From Bacteroidota bacterium (lineage in GTDB: Bacteria > Bacteroidota > Bacteroidia > Chitinophagales > Saprospiraceae), in assembly GCA_963169455.1 (NCBI GenBank), contig CAUJDW010000052.1, positions 48,985 to 112,984 of the forward strand: a stretch of 64,000 nucleotides of DNA, read 5' to 3'. Shown piece by piece: positions 1-8,454 of this stretch. The first letter of the stretch is position 1; each line of letters begins with the position of its first letter. Made by a program: the position numbers and the translations under genes. The notes under the pieces were generated by a model that worked only from the letters and a program-made list of their open reading frames with translations, made no database searches and was not told where the DNA came from.

Positions 1-1
1 A

Positions 2-817
2 ATGCGAAACCTGGTTTGGTACGCCTACAAAAGCGTCATGCGTTGGGTCACCGGGCTCTTCGTCCAACTGGACCCCATTGGCATCCTGAAGTCTTACCTG
101 GAAGACCTCAAGGACAACCTGCGCAAAATGAACAAGCAGATCAGCATGCTGCGCGGACAGATGCACAAACTGCAGGAAATCATCTTCAACAACAAAAAAC
201 AGATCGAAAGCAACCTGCAACTGGCCAGCAAGGCCAAAGCCAGCAACAAGGAGGCCATCATGATCCTCAAATCCCGCAAGGCGGGCCGGCTGCGCGAGTC
301 CAACATGCGCCTCGAGGACCTCTACAAAAAAATGGAGGTGCTCTACCGCGTGCTGACCAAAATGTACGAGAATTCCCAGATACTGAGCGAAGACATCAAA
401 GACCAGGTAGAGGTCAAGGAACAGGAACGCAAAGCTATCCACGCCAGCCACAGCGCCATGCGCTCCGCCATGAGCATCATGTCGGGCGACCCCGATAAGC
501 GCGCTATGTTCGATGCAGCTATGGAAGCCATCGCCGATGATGTGGCCAACAAAGTGGGAGAGATGGAGCGCTTCATGGAAATGTCCGCCAGTTTTATGGA
601 TTCCATCGACCTGCAGAATGGCATCTTCGAGGAGGAGGGCCTGAAAATGCTGGAGAAATGGGAACAGGAAAGCGTTTCCTTCATCCTCGGGGAAGAGAAG
701 CAGACACTGCTCTCCAAAGCCAATGACGATGCGGATATTCTCGACCTCGATGAGCCTATCAAGGAGCCAGTCCGGGAAGCCGGCCACAAAAACCAGTACG
801 ATAGTTTCTTTGAATAG
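2..817 (+). CDS. Coiled-coil protein, weakly PspA/IM30-like, possibly 5'-truncated
   Basis: The reading frame opens at the second base of the window, so the true start may lie further upstream. The 271 residues visible are rich in Lys, Glu, Met and Gln with heptad-like spacing from about residue 30 to 220, predicting one long helical coiled coil. A short hydrophobic and aromatic N-terminus (LVWYAYKSVMRWVTGLFV) precedes it. Size and layout recall PspA/IM30 proteins, which coat stressed membranes, but I see no diagnostic motif, so this is only a structural resemblance. A GC-rich hairpin follows the stop codon. Other coiled-coil families are possible. Confidence 0.6.
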   Translation: MRNLVWYAYKSVMRWVTGLFVQLDPIGILKSYLEDLKDNLRKMNKQISMLRGQMHKLQEIIFNNKKQIESNLQLASKAKASNKEAIMILKSRKAGRLRESNMRLEDLYKKMEVLYRVLTKMYENSQILSEDIKDQVEVKEQERKAIHASHSAMRSAMSIMSGDPDKRAMFDAAMEAIADDVANKVGEMERFMEMSASFMDSIDLQNGIFEEEGLKMLEKWEQESVSFILGEEKQTLLSKANDDADILDLDEPIKEPVREAGHKNQYDSFFE

Positions 818-846
818 GAACCGGCTGTCATAGCTATCCCCACCTC

Positions 847-879
847 CCCGCCGGCGCCGCTTCGTGCGGCTCCGGCGGG
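847..879 (+). terminator. GC-rich hairpin after the first gene
   Basis: An inverted repeat with arms at 847-860 and 866-879 pairs about 13 bases with one mismatch around a TTCGT loop, 30 bases after the stop codon. Only three T residues follow, so it is a weak intrinsic terminator candidate. The remaining 225 bases before the next gene show nothing else I recognise. Confidence 0.4.
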
Positions 880-1104
880 TTTGAACTTCGGAAGCCTGCT
901 GCTGGCCGGGCGCAGGGTAAACTTCCGGCGCTTTCTCCAGAATCCGGAACACGGGAAGAGCCGCCTCCCAAGGCTTGCGTATAGCCCTGTTCCAACATTC
1001 CAGGGTTATGTTGTTGGATTGTTATATTGTTTTGCTAAATATGTCCAACTGCTTAGTATTTCGATAAATATAATATCACCTCCTTGCTCCGCGTTCTGGG
1101 CAGT

Positions 1105-1686
1105 ATGAAAACAACAACCCGCATCTTCGTAATTTCCGCCCTAGCCCTGCTGCCGTTATTTCCGGCGGCTCAGTCCTACAACACCGCTCTTGGCATCCGC
1201 CTGGGCACCGATTGGGGCATTAGCGTGCAGCAGCGCGTAGGCAAGCTGACGACCCTGGAAGGCATTGTACAGTCCAGCCGGCAGCGGGAGGAGGCGATCG
1301 TGTCCCTGCTGGGCGAGCAGCATTTCCCCCTCATCAGCCGGCGCCTGAACGTGTACGCCGGCGGCGGGCTGCACTACGGCTGGCTCAACGAAGAGGTAAG
1401 TGATTCCGGTGAAAAATACAAAAACCCCTTCGGGCTCACCGGCATCGCCGGGGCGGAGTTGTCCCTTGGCCGTTTTAACCTGTCGTATGATTTTAAACCC
1501 GCCATCAATATTACAGGAGGAAAACACACCATATACCCCCAGACGGCCATTTCTCTGCGCTACGTCCTCGTCAAGCGCCCCTGGCTGAACGCCGACGCCA
1601 AAAACAAACGCCAGAAGCAAAGAGAACGGGACCGCCGCCGCCGGCAGAAAGACGGCGAGAGGTTCAACTGGCGGTTTTGGGAGTGA
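1105..1686 (+). CDS. Small secreted outer-membrane-type protein
   Basis: A 193-residue protein starting with a signal peptide (MKTTTRIFVISALALLPLFPAAQS). The frame is open from a TTG at 1084, but the ATG at 1105 places the signal peptide at the N-terminus and is preferred. The mature part has alternating hydrophobic and polar residues with Gly and aromatic residues (LGIRLGTDWGISV, VYAGGGLHYGWL, LSLGRFNLSYDFKP), as in small eight-strand outer membrane barrels. The C-terminus is a very basic tail of Lys, Arg and Gln, unusual for a barrel. Function unknown; the location is inferred. Confidence 0.65.
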   Translation: MKTTTRIFVISALALLPLFPAAQSYNTALGIRLGTDWGISVQQRVGKLTTLEGIVQSSRQREEAIVSLLGEQHFPLISRRLNVYAGGGLHYGWLNEEVSDSGEKYKNPFGLTGIAGAELSLGRFNLSYDFKPAINITGGKHTIYPQTAISLRYVLVKRPWLNADAKNKRQKQRERDRRRRQKDGERFNWRFWE

Positions 1687-1701
1687 TTTGGCCGGATTTG
1701 T

Positions 1702-2484
1702 TCACTGCACCGGCATGCTGTAATCTTCGGCCAGTATTTTCTCCAGCCGCAGGGGCCTGCCTTTGAACTGTTTTTCCCGAAAAATTACGGCTATTCCGCC
1801 ATTGGTGCGGGCGAATTCTCCTTCGCCGAGCGGGCAGCGGAAGTGCATGCTGGTGAAGTTCAGTTCGAAAGGCTCCAGCGGGCGGGGTTCCATGGCCGCC
1901 ATTAGCAGGTTGAGCTGGTTTACCGGAGGAAGTACGCCATCCACTTCGAAGAATGCCGCTTTGATGGTATCTTCTTTTAGGCCCACAAACAGGATGTGGG
2001 AGCCTTCTTCATTGCTCTGGCTGTAAGCGCCGGCGAGGTCTTCCGCCCGCAAGGGGAGCTGCAGGTCGAAGCGCCCGTTTTCAAACAAGCCGATCCGTTC
2101 ATAGGCATAACCGTTTCCCTCCTGCATCTCGTCCGCATGGGCCCGGTAAAAGGCGACCTTGCCCTCCTCTTCGATGGCGTACAGGTAGTCGCCCGAGCCG
2201 GCCCACCAACCCCCAACGGCAGCCAGGGCCGCCTGCGGGATCTGGTAGTCTTCATATTGGCTGAAAGGGATGGAGTCGCAGGTGCTCATTGCCGATATCT
2301 TTACTTTGTTTTGGTTGACAATGGCGTACACGGCGCTTTGCGGCATGGATTCATCCTGGCTGAGGGGCTGGCACTCCAGTTTTACCTGAAATGCGGAGGG
2401 TTCCCGCCCGGGCTCGGATACGCAGGAAGCGAGGGCAAAAAGCAACAGCAGGGTAGGGAAGAAGGAGGTTTTGCGGGACATCAT
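1702..2484 (-). CDS. Hypothetical lipoprotein
   Basis: A 260-residue protein with a lipoprotein signal: hydrophobic FFPTLLLLFALA followed by the lipobox LASC, so Cys21 would be lipidated. I recognise no family. The mature part is rich in acidic and Gln residues and contains a segment (MEPRPLEPFELNFTSMHF) before a conserved-looking C-terminus. Two ATG codons are adjacent at the start (2484 and 2481) and either could be used. It is convergent with the preceding barrel protein and divergent from tRNA-His. Confidence 0.65.
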   Translation of the reverse strand: MMSRKTSFFPTLLLLFALASCVSEPGREPSAFQVKLECQPLSQDESMPQSAVYAIVNQNKVKISAMSTCDSIPFSQYEDYQIPQAALAAVGGWWAGSGDYLYAIEEEGKVAFYRAHADEMQEGNGYAYERIGLFENGRFDLQLPLRAEDLAGAYSQSNEEGSHILFVGLKEDTIKAAFFEVDGVLPPVNQLNLLMAAMEPRPLEPFELNFTSMHFRCPLGEGEFARTNGGIAVIFREKQFKGRPLRLEKILAEDYSMPVQ

Positions 2485-2593
2485 GGTTTCGATTTTGGGC
2501 TAAAGTTAGAATCCGCATTCAGTAATTCCAACAAACTCAGGCAGGAGTTGCGCATTCAGGCGCCTGGCCTGAAATATTTTTCCCGGAAAGATT

Positions 2594-2624
2594 TTTACCC
2601 TTTATGGAACTTATTTTATCTTTG
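2594..2624 (+). promoter_or_regulatory. Bacteroidota-type promoter of tRNA-His
   Basis: TTTA at 2594-2597, a 19-base spacer and TATCTTTG at 2617-2624 match the Bacteroidota housekeeping consensus TTTG-N19-TAnnTTTG with one mismatch. Transcription would begin about 45 bases before the mature tRNA. It is the only promoter in the window where both boxes fit. Confidence 0.6.
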
Positions 2625-2673
2625 CATCGCTTTTAGCAAAAGGCAGGCGGCGCCGTATGCCGCACCTTCAGAC

Positions 2674-2748
2674 GGTGGCTATAGCTCAGCAGGTTAGAGC
2701 GTTGGATTGTGGTTCCAAAGGTCGCCGGTTCGAATCCGGTTAGCCACC
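2674..2748 (+). tRNA. tRNA-His (GTG anticodon)
   Basis: The cloverleaf is complete. The acceptor arms are GTGGCTA (2675-2681) and TAGCCAC (2741-2747). The histidine-specific extra G at position -1 (2674) faces C73 (2748). The anticodon loop TTGTGGT carries GTG, and the T loop GTTCGAATC is standard. The bases after C73 are CAAAA, so the CCA end is not encoded and must be added enzymatically. Confidence 0.97.
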
Positions 2749-2750
2749 CA

Positions 2751-2780
2751 AAAGCCGCTTAATAAGCGGCTTTTTATTTT
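2751..2780 (+). terminator. Intrinsic terminator of tRNA-His
   Basis: AAAGCCGCTT (2751-2760) pairs perfectly with AAGCGGCTTT (2764-2773) across a three-base loop, followed by T residues up to 2780. It starts two bases after the tRNA. On the other strand it lies just after the stop of the 503-aa gene and may also end that transcript. Confidence 0.85.
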
Positions 2781-4291
2781 TATACCCCTTCCTCCCGTTT
2801 GTTTTTCAGCCATTGGACTAGGTCAAGATATTCGAAAAAGCGCACTTCTTTTTCTGTAAGCTTTTCATTTTCAATGCTTTCGCCCAATTTGTTTAAAGCA
2901 TCTTTAACACCCTTCCTGTCCGCGGCGCTCAGCAGGCGGCGCAGGCAATCCAGCAGGAGTTGTTCGCTTCGGTAGGCAGGGTTCAGTTCCTGGTGCTGGC
3001 GGCGCACGGAGGCGATCAGGTAGGGCAGGAGCTCGTGGTTTCCCAGTTCGTAGTGGAGCATCAACTGCAGCAGGTTGGCGAAGCGGTTGAGTTCTTCCAG
3101 CACCCCTTTCTTCCGGGCCTGCAGCAACTCATTGAGCAATTCCAGCCCTTTGTCCGGCTCGCCCTGAAGGAAACAGATGTAGGCCATCAGGTACCAGAGC
3201 GTTTGCTGGTTGTGCGGCGCCAGGCGGCGGCTGTAGCGCTGCAGGCCTGCTTCGATTTCCGGAATAGCGGCAAGGCCCCGCCCCAGTTGCTTCTTGGCCA
3301 GGTGCATGTTCAGTTCCAGCATGGCGCTCTGCTCGAAGGCTTTTTCACCGGCGCCCCTGACTTTCCTGAAAACCGGCAGCGCCGGCAGGCTTTTGAGTTT
3401 TTTCAACCCTTCTTCGAGTTGCGGCCATTGGCGCAACTGGAACTGGTCGATCAGGATGTTGTTCAGAGCAGCCAGGTAGTGCTGCGGGTACAGCTCTGCC
3501 AGGATGTTGTTTGATTCGAAGAGCCGGATCAGCTCGGCATTGGCCTCCAGGGCCAGCTCCGGCTGCCTTTGCATGAAATAGAAAGTCGACAAAGCCCTGT
3601 AATGGTCCATGCGGCAACGAAGATAGGGGCTGCGCCGGCCGGCCATGAATTCCTCACTGTTTACCAGCGCATGCAGGGCCTGGGATTCCCGGCCGCCGGC
3701 CAGCTGGATTTTCTTGTAGTGCTGATGGGCGATTTGCATGCTGAAAAAGGCCTGGCGCCCCTCTTCCTCCAGGGCCGCCAGGCTCTCTTCCCAGCCGGAC
3801 TTCCAGGATTTTATAGGCTCCGGGCTTTTCATTTGTGAAAGATTTCGCTCTACAAGGCTCCTTTCCAACTCCAGCAATTCCGGCAAGTGGCGGTTCAGCT
3901 GGTAGCGGCCCAGTAATTTCCGCGATGCTTTGATCTCCTGCTGCATTAGTGGGAATAAGCCCTTTTCCCGAAGTATCTGAGCTGAATGCAGTTTCCGCTT
4001 CAGCAATTCCTGCGGGCTGTTGCGGCGGTGATACTGCCCGAGGCAGTCCAGCAGGTGCTCGTACAACTGCCGTTTCAGGACGGCAAAGTGCCCCTTGCCA
4101 GGCTGCCCGGGCATCTGCCTGCGCGCGGCAGCCTCGTCGTATTCTGGCTGGCGGTTCAGTATCCGGAACAGCTGAAGGTACTGGTTTCGGCCCTCCCCTG
4201 CGCTCCGCCCGGCCCACTGCTGAAAATACCGCTTCTCCGCCGGAGCCATGGCCTGGATCAGCTGAAAAGCGGAAGCATTTACTTTTTTCAT
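2780..4291 (-). CDS. Large alpha-helical protein of unknown function
   Basis: A 503-residue cytoplasmic-looking protein without signal peptide or membrane segment. It is almost entirely helix-forming, rich in Leu, Glu, Gln, Arg and Ala, with repeated paired-helix patterns in the second half (LYPQHYLAALNNILIDQFQLRQWPQLEEGLKKL, LWYLMAYICFLQGEPDKGLELLNELL) that resemble degenerate TPR units. The N-terminal 80 residues (LIQAMAPAEKRYFQQW) form a separate helical module. I do not recognise a named family; a TPR-like scaffold is the best structural guess. It stands alone, with tRNA-His on one side and a divergent T9SS gene on the other. Confidence 0.65.
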   Translation of the reverse strand: MKKVNASAFQLIQAMAPAEKRYFQQWAGRSAGEGRNQYLQLFRILNRQPEYDEAAARRQMPGQPGKGHFAVLKRQLYEHLLDCLGQYHRRNSPQELLKRKLHSAQILREKGLFPLMQQEIKASRKLLGRYQLNRHLPELLELERSLVERNLSQMKSPEPIKSWKSGWEESLAALEEEGRQAFFSMQIAHQHYKKIQLAGGRESQALHALVNSEEFMAGRRSPYLRCRMDHYRALSTFYFMQRQPELALEANAELIRLFESNNILAELYPQHYLAALNNILIDQFQLRQWPQLEEGLKKLKSLPALPVFRKVRGAGEKAFEQSAMLELNMHLAKKQLGRGLAAIPEIEAGLQRYSRRLAPHNQQTLWYLMAYICFLQGEPDKGLELLNELLQARKKGVLEELNRFANLLQLMLHYELGNHELLPYLIASVRRQHQELNPAYRSEQLLLDCLRRLLSAADRKGVKDALNKLGESIENEKLTEKEVRFFEYLDLVQWLKNKREEGV

Positions 4292-4436
4292 CAGAGATTT
4301 AATTTAAAAGAAGTAATATAGCTTTTAATAAAGGAATCTCGATGATTAATTCGCATTTCAGGATATTAATTTATGGCGTATAATCCATTTGCCTGCCGTT
4401 CCCGGAAGCTCGATTTTCGCATAAAAATTATAGAAG

Positions 4437-6578
4437 ATGAAACTGAAATTGGCAATAATATTTGCGATTGGCATTAGTTTTCAAAGCCTGGCTCAGGAAG
4501 GAGGCTGGGTTTCCTTCCTCCGGGCGAGCCGGGCGGGCAGGCCCCTTCAGGATGGACAGTCCCTCTGGGTTCCGACCGACGCCGGCCTGCTGGAAGTTGA
4601 TTTGGAGAACCGCACCACCGCCTTGTGGAATAAAGCGACCGCCGGCTTGTCATCCAATTCCATAGAAGCTGTAACCCGGAACCCGGTTACCGGCGAGTTT
4701 TTTATCGGCACCTATGATGTGGCGCTCTTGTCGCGCCCGGGGCAGCAGGGCGCTTGGGCAGAGCTTCCGTACCCGGAAGCCTGGTCCGGCGACCCCTTCA
4801 ACCCTGTGCAAACCTATTGCATCGCCTTCAGCGAGGACGGCAACTTGTGGGCCGGGACAAACCAGGGCCTGTTCCGCTTCGACGGGCAGGAATGGTCGCG
4901 TTTCAACCAGTCGAATGCCCATCCCTTCCTGGGTGCTGTCTGGGATATTCAGCCCGCGCCCGACGGCGGGCTGTACCTGGCCAGCCACCTTCTTTTTCAC
5001 TACAAGGATGGCGCCTTTACTGCTGTTTCTCCGCAGCAGCTTGGCGATCATTTCCTCTTTGCCTACAGCGGAGCGAAAATGCACCGGCAACAGGACGGCA
5101 GCCTCTGGTTTTTTACCGACATCGGCAAGGTGGCGCATTTTGACGGGCAGGAATGGGAAGTGCTCAGCGAGATTGGCGGGCAACCGTTTTTTCAGGCTCC
5201 CGCTTTTGTGGGCGAAACGCCCGAAGGCAGTTTGCTGGTTCTTTTAAATAGCAGCGGGCTGTACCAGTATTCGCAGGGGCAATGGCTCCCCTATGCCATC
5301 GATGTGGAGCCAGGATTGCTTCAGCTTCATTTCCTGGATGAAGGCTGGGTTGCCGTTTACCCGGACAAGGCAGCCATTCACCAGGATGGCGTTACCGAGG
5401 AGCTTTCTTATGGCGCCTGGCCCTTTGAAAATATTCCTTATGCTTTCCGCTATGATGCAGCCGGAAGCTTATGGGTTAAAGATGGGTACAACGAACTGCT
5501 TAACCTGGATACCTGGGAACGCCTGGCGCCGCAGGGAGAGGAATCACCCGATTTTATTATCGATTACGATTTTGGCCCCTCCTCCGTGCTCTGGGCCGTT
5601 TCCGGTTCCGCGGCATATCGCTTCAGCCAGGGCGCCTGGCAGAAATTCGGGCCCGATAATTCCGCCCTTCCCGGCTCAACGGGTTATCGTTCCATAATAT
5701 CTGATGGCGCCGGCGGAGCCTGGCTGTACATTTACAATTCCGGCTTGTACCGCTTCGAAAGCGGCGCCTGGAAAAAGCAGCAGCACCCCGCGTTTGGGCT
5801 GAACTACATCATCCAGATGGAAGCCGGGGCTGCGGGGGAATTGTGGCTTCACCTGTACGATTCCGGCCAGGGTTCCCGCCTCGCCCGCTGGAACGGCGCT
5901 CAGCTCAACATTTACACGGCAGGGGAGGAGGGCTACCAGGCAGAGCTGTCTGACGCCATGTATTACGACAGGGAAACGGGACGGCTGTGGACGGCAGGCC
6001 CGGGGGCGCTGCAATTCCACGACGGGCAGGGCTGGCAGCAGCTGGCTTTTGACCCGGGCCTTCCGCCTGTTGATTATTTCCATTCGCTCGCCGTTCGGGG
6101 AGAAACCATCGTTGCGGCCGGCAGAACGCATGTGTACTTGGGGAATGCCGGGCAATGGACTGTGTTTTCAAGCAAAAACAGCCCCCTCGCCAACGAAATC
6201 CTGACTGAGGTTGGCCTCGGGCAGCAAGGCGGGTTGTGGATGCTGCATCAGAGCAGCCGCGTCGTCGACCGCTATGAAAGTGGGGTTATTTCCGGTGAAG
6301 GCAAGAACCTTCCCCGGCTTGCTTATGGAGAAATGCGCCTTTACCCCAACCCGGCCCGCGATGTACTGCACCTGGAATGGGAAGGCATGGAGGGCGGCGG
6401 CGAGGTTGAAATACTGCTGTTCAATGCCCTGGGGCAACTCCATCCGCTGGAAATCCTGAACCCGGGCCGCGATGGCGGGGCGATCAGCCTGCCCGTCGGT
6501 GGCCTGAGAAGCGGCTGGCACCGCCTGGTGCTTCGCAGCGGCGGCAGAGCCTATGCAGCCAGCTTCCTGAAGCACTGA
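4437..6578 (+). CDS. T9SS-secreted beta-propeller protein
   Basis: A 713-residue exported protein. Residues 1-19 are a signal peptide ending FQSLAQ. The body carries at least seven repeats built around LWxGTxxGLxRFDGxxW, for example NLWAGTNQGLFRFDGQEW, SLWFFTDIGKVAHFDGQEW and GGAWLYIYNSGLYRFESGAW, typical of two-component-regulator-type propellers. The last 75 residues are a type IX secretion sorting domain, opening with MRLYPNPARDVLHLEW and containing the usual FNALGQL strand. The protein should cross the outer membrane by the T9SS and be released or anchored at the surface. No enzymatic domain is visible; a binding role is inferred. Confidence 0.85.
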   Translation: MKLKLAIIFAIGISFQSLAQEGGWVSFLRASRAGRPLQDGQSLWVPTDAGLLEVDLENRTTALWNKATAGLSSNSIEAVTRNPVTGEFFIGTYDVALLSRPGQQGAWAELPYPEAWSGDPFNPVQTYCIAFSEDGNLWAGTNQGLFRFDGQEWSRFNQSNAHPFLGAVWDIQPAPDGGLYLASHLLFHYKDGAFTAVSPQQLGDHFLFAYSGAKMHRQQDGSLWFFTDIGKVAHFDGQEWEVLSEIGGQPFFQAPAFVGETPEGSLLVLLNSSGLYQYSQGQWLPYAIDVEPGLLQLHFLDEGWVAVYPDKAAIHQDGVTEELSYGAWPFENIPYAFRYDAAGSLWVKDGYNELLNLDTWERLAPQGEESPDFIIDYDFGPSSVLWAVSGSAAYRFSQGAWQKFGPDNSALPGSTGYRSIISDGAGGAWLYIYNSGLYRFESGAWKKQQHPAFGLNYIIQMEAGAAGELWLHLYDSGQGSRLARWNGAQLNIYTAGEEGYQAELSDAMYYDRETGRLWTAGPGALQFHDGQGWQQLAFDPGLPPVDYFHSLAVRGETIVAAGRTHVYLGNAGQWTVFSSKNSPLANEILTEVGLGQQGGLWMLHQSSRVVDRYESGVISGEGKNLPRLAYGEMRLYPNPARDVLHLEWEGMEGGGEVEILLFNALGQLHPLEILNPGRDGGAISLPVGGLRSGWHRLVLRSGGRAYAASFLKH

Positions 6579-6588
6579 CCGTTGGGAG

Positions 6589-7389
6589 CTACTGATTCTC
6601 CAGGCGCATATCCCGGTAGTGGCGTTTCAGCCAGGTGGCCAGCCCGTCGAGGCCGGGAAACAACACCCTTTCATTGATGTTGGACTGATCCAGTTTGTCG
6701 CGCACCTCCCATTTCAGGTGGGCGGGGATGACGATCCGGAAATAGCGGACGTCATGGTGCTTCACCCAGTCGCTGATGAGCAGGTTGGGGTTGGACATCA
6801 TGGAAAAAACCGCGTACTGGTTGACGATCCGGTCATCGATGGAGGGAGGCTCGAAAAAGATGGCAAAATCGTCTTCTTTCATCTGGCCAAGGCCCGGCAG
6901 GCTATCGGCCGCCCGTTCCAGCATTTCGGCCGTGAAGATATGGGAGCCTTCCTCTTCGATGATGCCTGCAAGCTTTTCGGGGAGGAAGGCCTTTGTGTCG
7001 ACGTAGTTGATCGCCCAAATCATGCCGTCCCGCCGGTATTTGGTAAAATCGGCCGTCGTAAAGTGCAGGGCCACATAGGGGGAATAGGTCCAGTCGAGCA
7101 GCCGCGTGGGTAGCCCGTGGTGCTGGGCCAGCGCCAGCCAGTTCCACAGGGAGGTGTATTCCGGGCTGACCTGTTTCTGGGAATATTTCCGGAAATTGCG
7201 CAGCAGGTGTTTCTCCAGATGGGATTCCCCCAGGCGGTTCAGGGTCGTGGTGAGCGCGTACTGGCTATCTTCCAGCCCCCTGTAAACGTAGGATGACCGA
7301 AACCTGGACAATTGCTCGTTCCAGGAATCGATGTAAAGAATTTCCTGCAGGTGGGCCCAGCTTTCGGCGATGATTACGTCTCCTTTCAT
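6589..7389 (-). CDS. FRG domain-containing protein
   Basis: A 266-residue soluble protein. Residues 30-130 hold the FRG domain hallmarks: SSYVYRGLEDSQYALTTTLNR near the start, then the very conserved AQHHGLPTRLLDWTYSPYVALHF. The family is named for its F/Y-R-G motif and is biochemically poorly understood; members are often found in mobile or variable regions. Here no transposase, toxin partner or defence gene adjoins it. The gene sits 18 bases downstream of a minus-strand terminator, and a TACATTTG box lies four bases before the ATG, so the transcript may be nearly leaderless. Confidence 0.8.
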   Translation of the reverse strand: MKGDVIIAESWAHLQEILYIDSWNEQLSRFRSSYVYRGLEDSQYALTTTLNRLGESHLEKHLLRNFRKYSQKQVSPEYTSLWNWLALAQHHGLPTRLLDWTYSPYVALHFTTADFTKYRRDGMIWAINYVDTKAFLPEKLAGIIEEEGSHIFTAEMLERAADSLPGLGQMKEDDFAIFFEPPSIDDRIVNQYAVFSMMSNPNLLISDWVKHHDVRYFRIVIPAHLKWEVRDKLDQSNINERVLFPGLDGLATWLKRHYRDMRLENQ

Positions 7390-7393
7390 GCCT

Positions 7394-7401
7394 CAAATGT
7401 A
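7394..7401 (-). promoter_or_regulatory. -7 element of the FRG gene
   Basis: TACATTTG on the minus strand matches TAnnTTTG and is followed by AGGC and the ATG at 7389. No TTTG box lies 19 bases upstream, because that position falls inside a terminator hairpin. If used, the mRNA would be leaderless or nearly so. Confidence 0.35.
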
Positions 7402-7406
7402 CAAAT

Positions 7407-7446
7407 AAAAAAAGCGGCCTGAGCTGCTTCAAGCTCAAACCGCCGC
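7407..7446 (-). terminator. Intrinsic terminator of the first LytTR operon
   Basis: Read on the minus strand, GCGGC (7446-7442) pairs with GCCGC (7418-7414), with an inner TGAGC/GCTCA stem, followed by seven T residues. It separates the regulator/kinase operon from the FRG gene downstream. Confidence 0.75.
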
Positions 7447-7665
7447 GTGCCACATCATCATTTTTCAGTCGGCTGATTTAATGTTTTTTGTCAGGGCCGG
7501 GCCATGCAAAGTAGTGTTGAATTCAGCCTGGCAGGAAAAGATAAACAGTGGGTGATTTCAATAGCTTAAATCTACCGCTCCTGGCTGTAGAGGGCAATAA
7601 TATTGTGGCCGTTGGCGGCTTTTGTGACAGATGGTTGGGCAAAACGGTTTTTTCCGGAAGGAAAT

Positions 7666-8454
7666 TCAGAGCTGCCTTTTCAACTGTTCATTTTCGAGGT
7701 ACTCGTGGATGGCGTCCCGGTAGCTGCGGCTGGATGCCAGGCGGTGGCCGGCTTTCATAGAGAAGGCGTACTGGTTGTTCCCGAGGTAGGACACGTCCCG
7801 GATAAAATTGACGTTGAGCAACAGGGATCGGTGGATGCGCAGGAAAAGGCCGGGGTTCAGTTGCCCTTCGATGGCCTGCATGGTCTGGCGGACGAGAAAG
7901 CACTTCCGGGCAGTGTGCAGTTTGAGATAGTTGCCCTCGGCTTCGATGAATTCTATGTCCAGGATGTTGAGCAGGTGGTTGCGCCCTTTTTCCCTGATCT
8001 CGAAATGTTGCAGAAAATCGTTCTGCTCCCTTTGATGGGATTGGAAGAGCAGGGCCATTTTCTGGTGCAGCATGGCATCCTGCTGGCGGATGATCTGTTG
8101 CCGGGCGTGCTCCAGCGCCCGGGCAAAGCGCTCGTCGTCATAGGGTTTGAGCAGGTAGTCCACGGCATGTACATCGAATGCTTTCAGGGCGTACTGGCTG
8201 TAGGCGGTTACGAAGATGATGAAGGGCAGGGGTTGCAGTTCCTTGTGTTCCAACAGGTCGAAACCGTTCAGGTCAGGCATCTGGATGTCCAGAAACACCA
8301 GATCGGGCTTGTAGTCGGCAATGGCTTTGAGGGCTTCCCTGCCGTTTTTGCATTCGCCGGCCAGGCTGATGAAGTCGAACTGCTCCAGCAATTTAACGAT
8401 GCGCGCCCGCGCCAGAGGTTCGTCATCTACCACCAGTGTCCGGATCTTTTTCAT
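7666..8454 (-). CDS. LytTR-family response regulator
   Basis: A 262-residue two-component regulator. Residues 1-120 form the receiver domain with acidic pocket VVDDEP (Asp10, Asp11), phosphoacceptor Asp56 in VFLDIQMP, and conserved Thr and Lys (FVTAYSQYALKAF, DYLLKP). Residues 155-255 form the LytTR DNA-binding domain (IEFIEAEGNYLKLHT, FLRIHRSLLLNVNFI). Its ATG overlaps the kinase stop codon in an ATGA junction, so the two are translationally coupled and almost certainly partners. Targets are unknown. Confidence 0.93.
   Translation of the reverse strand: MKKIRTLVVDDEPLARARIVKLLEQFDFISLAGECKNGREALKAIADYKPDLVFLDIQMPDLNGFDLLEHKELQPLPFIIFVTAYSQYALKAFDVHAVDYLLKPYDDERFARALEHARQQIIRQQDAMLHQKMALLFQSHQREQNDFLQHFEIREKGRNHLLNILDIEFIEAEGNYLKLHTARKCFLVRQTMQAIEGQLNPGLFLRIHRSLLLNVNFIRDVSYLGNNQYAFSMKAGHRLASSRSYRDAIHEYLENEQLKRQL

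Noticed and set aside
881..1108. A 75-codon open frame between the first two genes
   Set aside because: It begins directly after a terminator-like hairpin, has atypical composition and no domain, and overlaps the leader of the barrel-protein gene.
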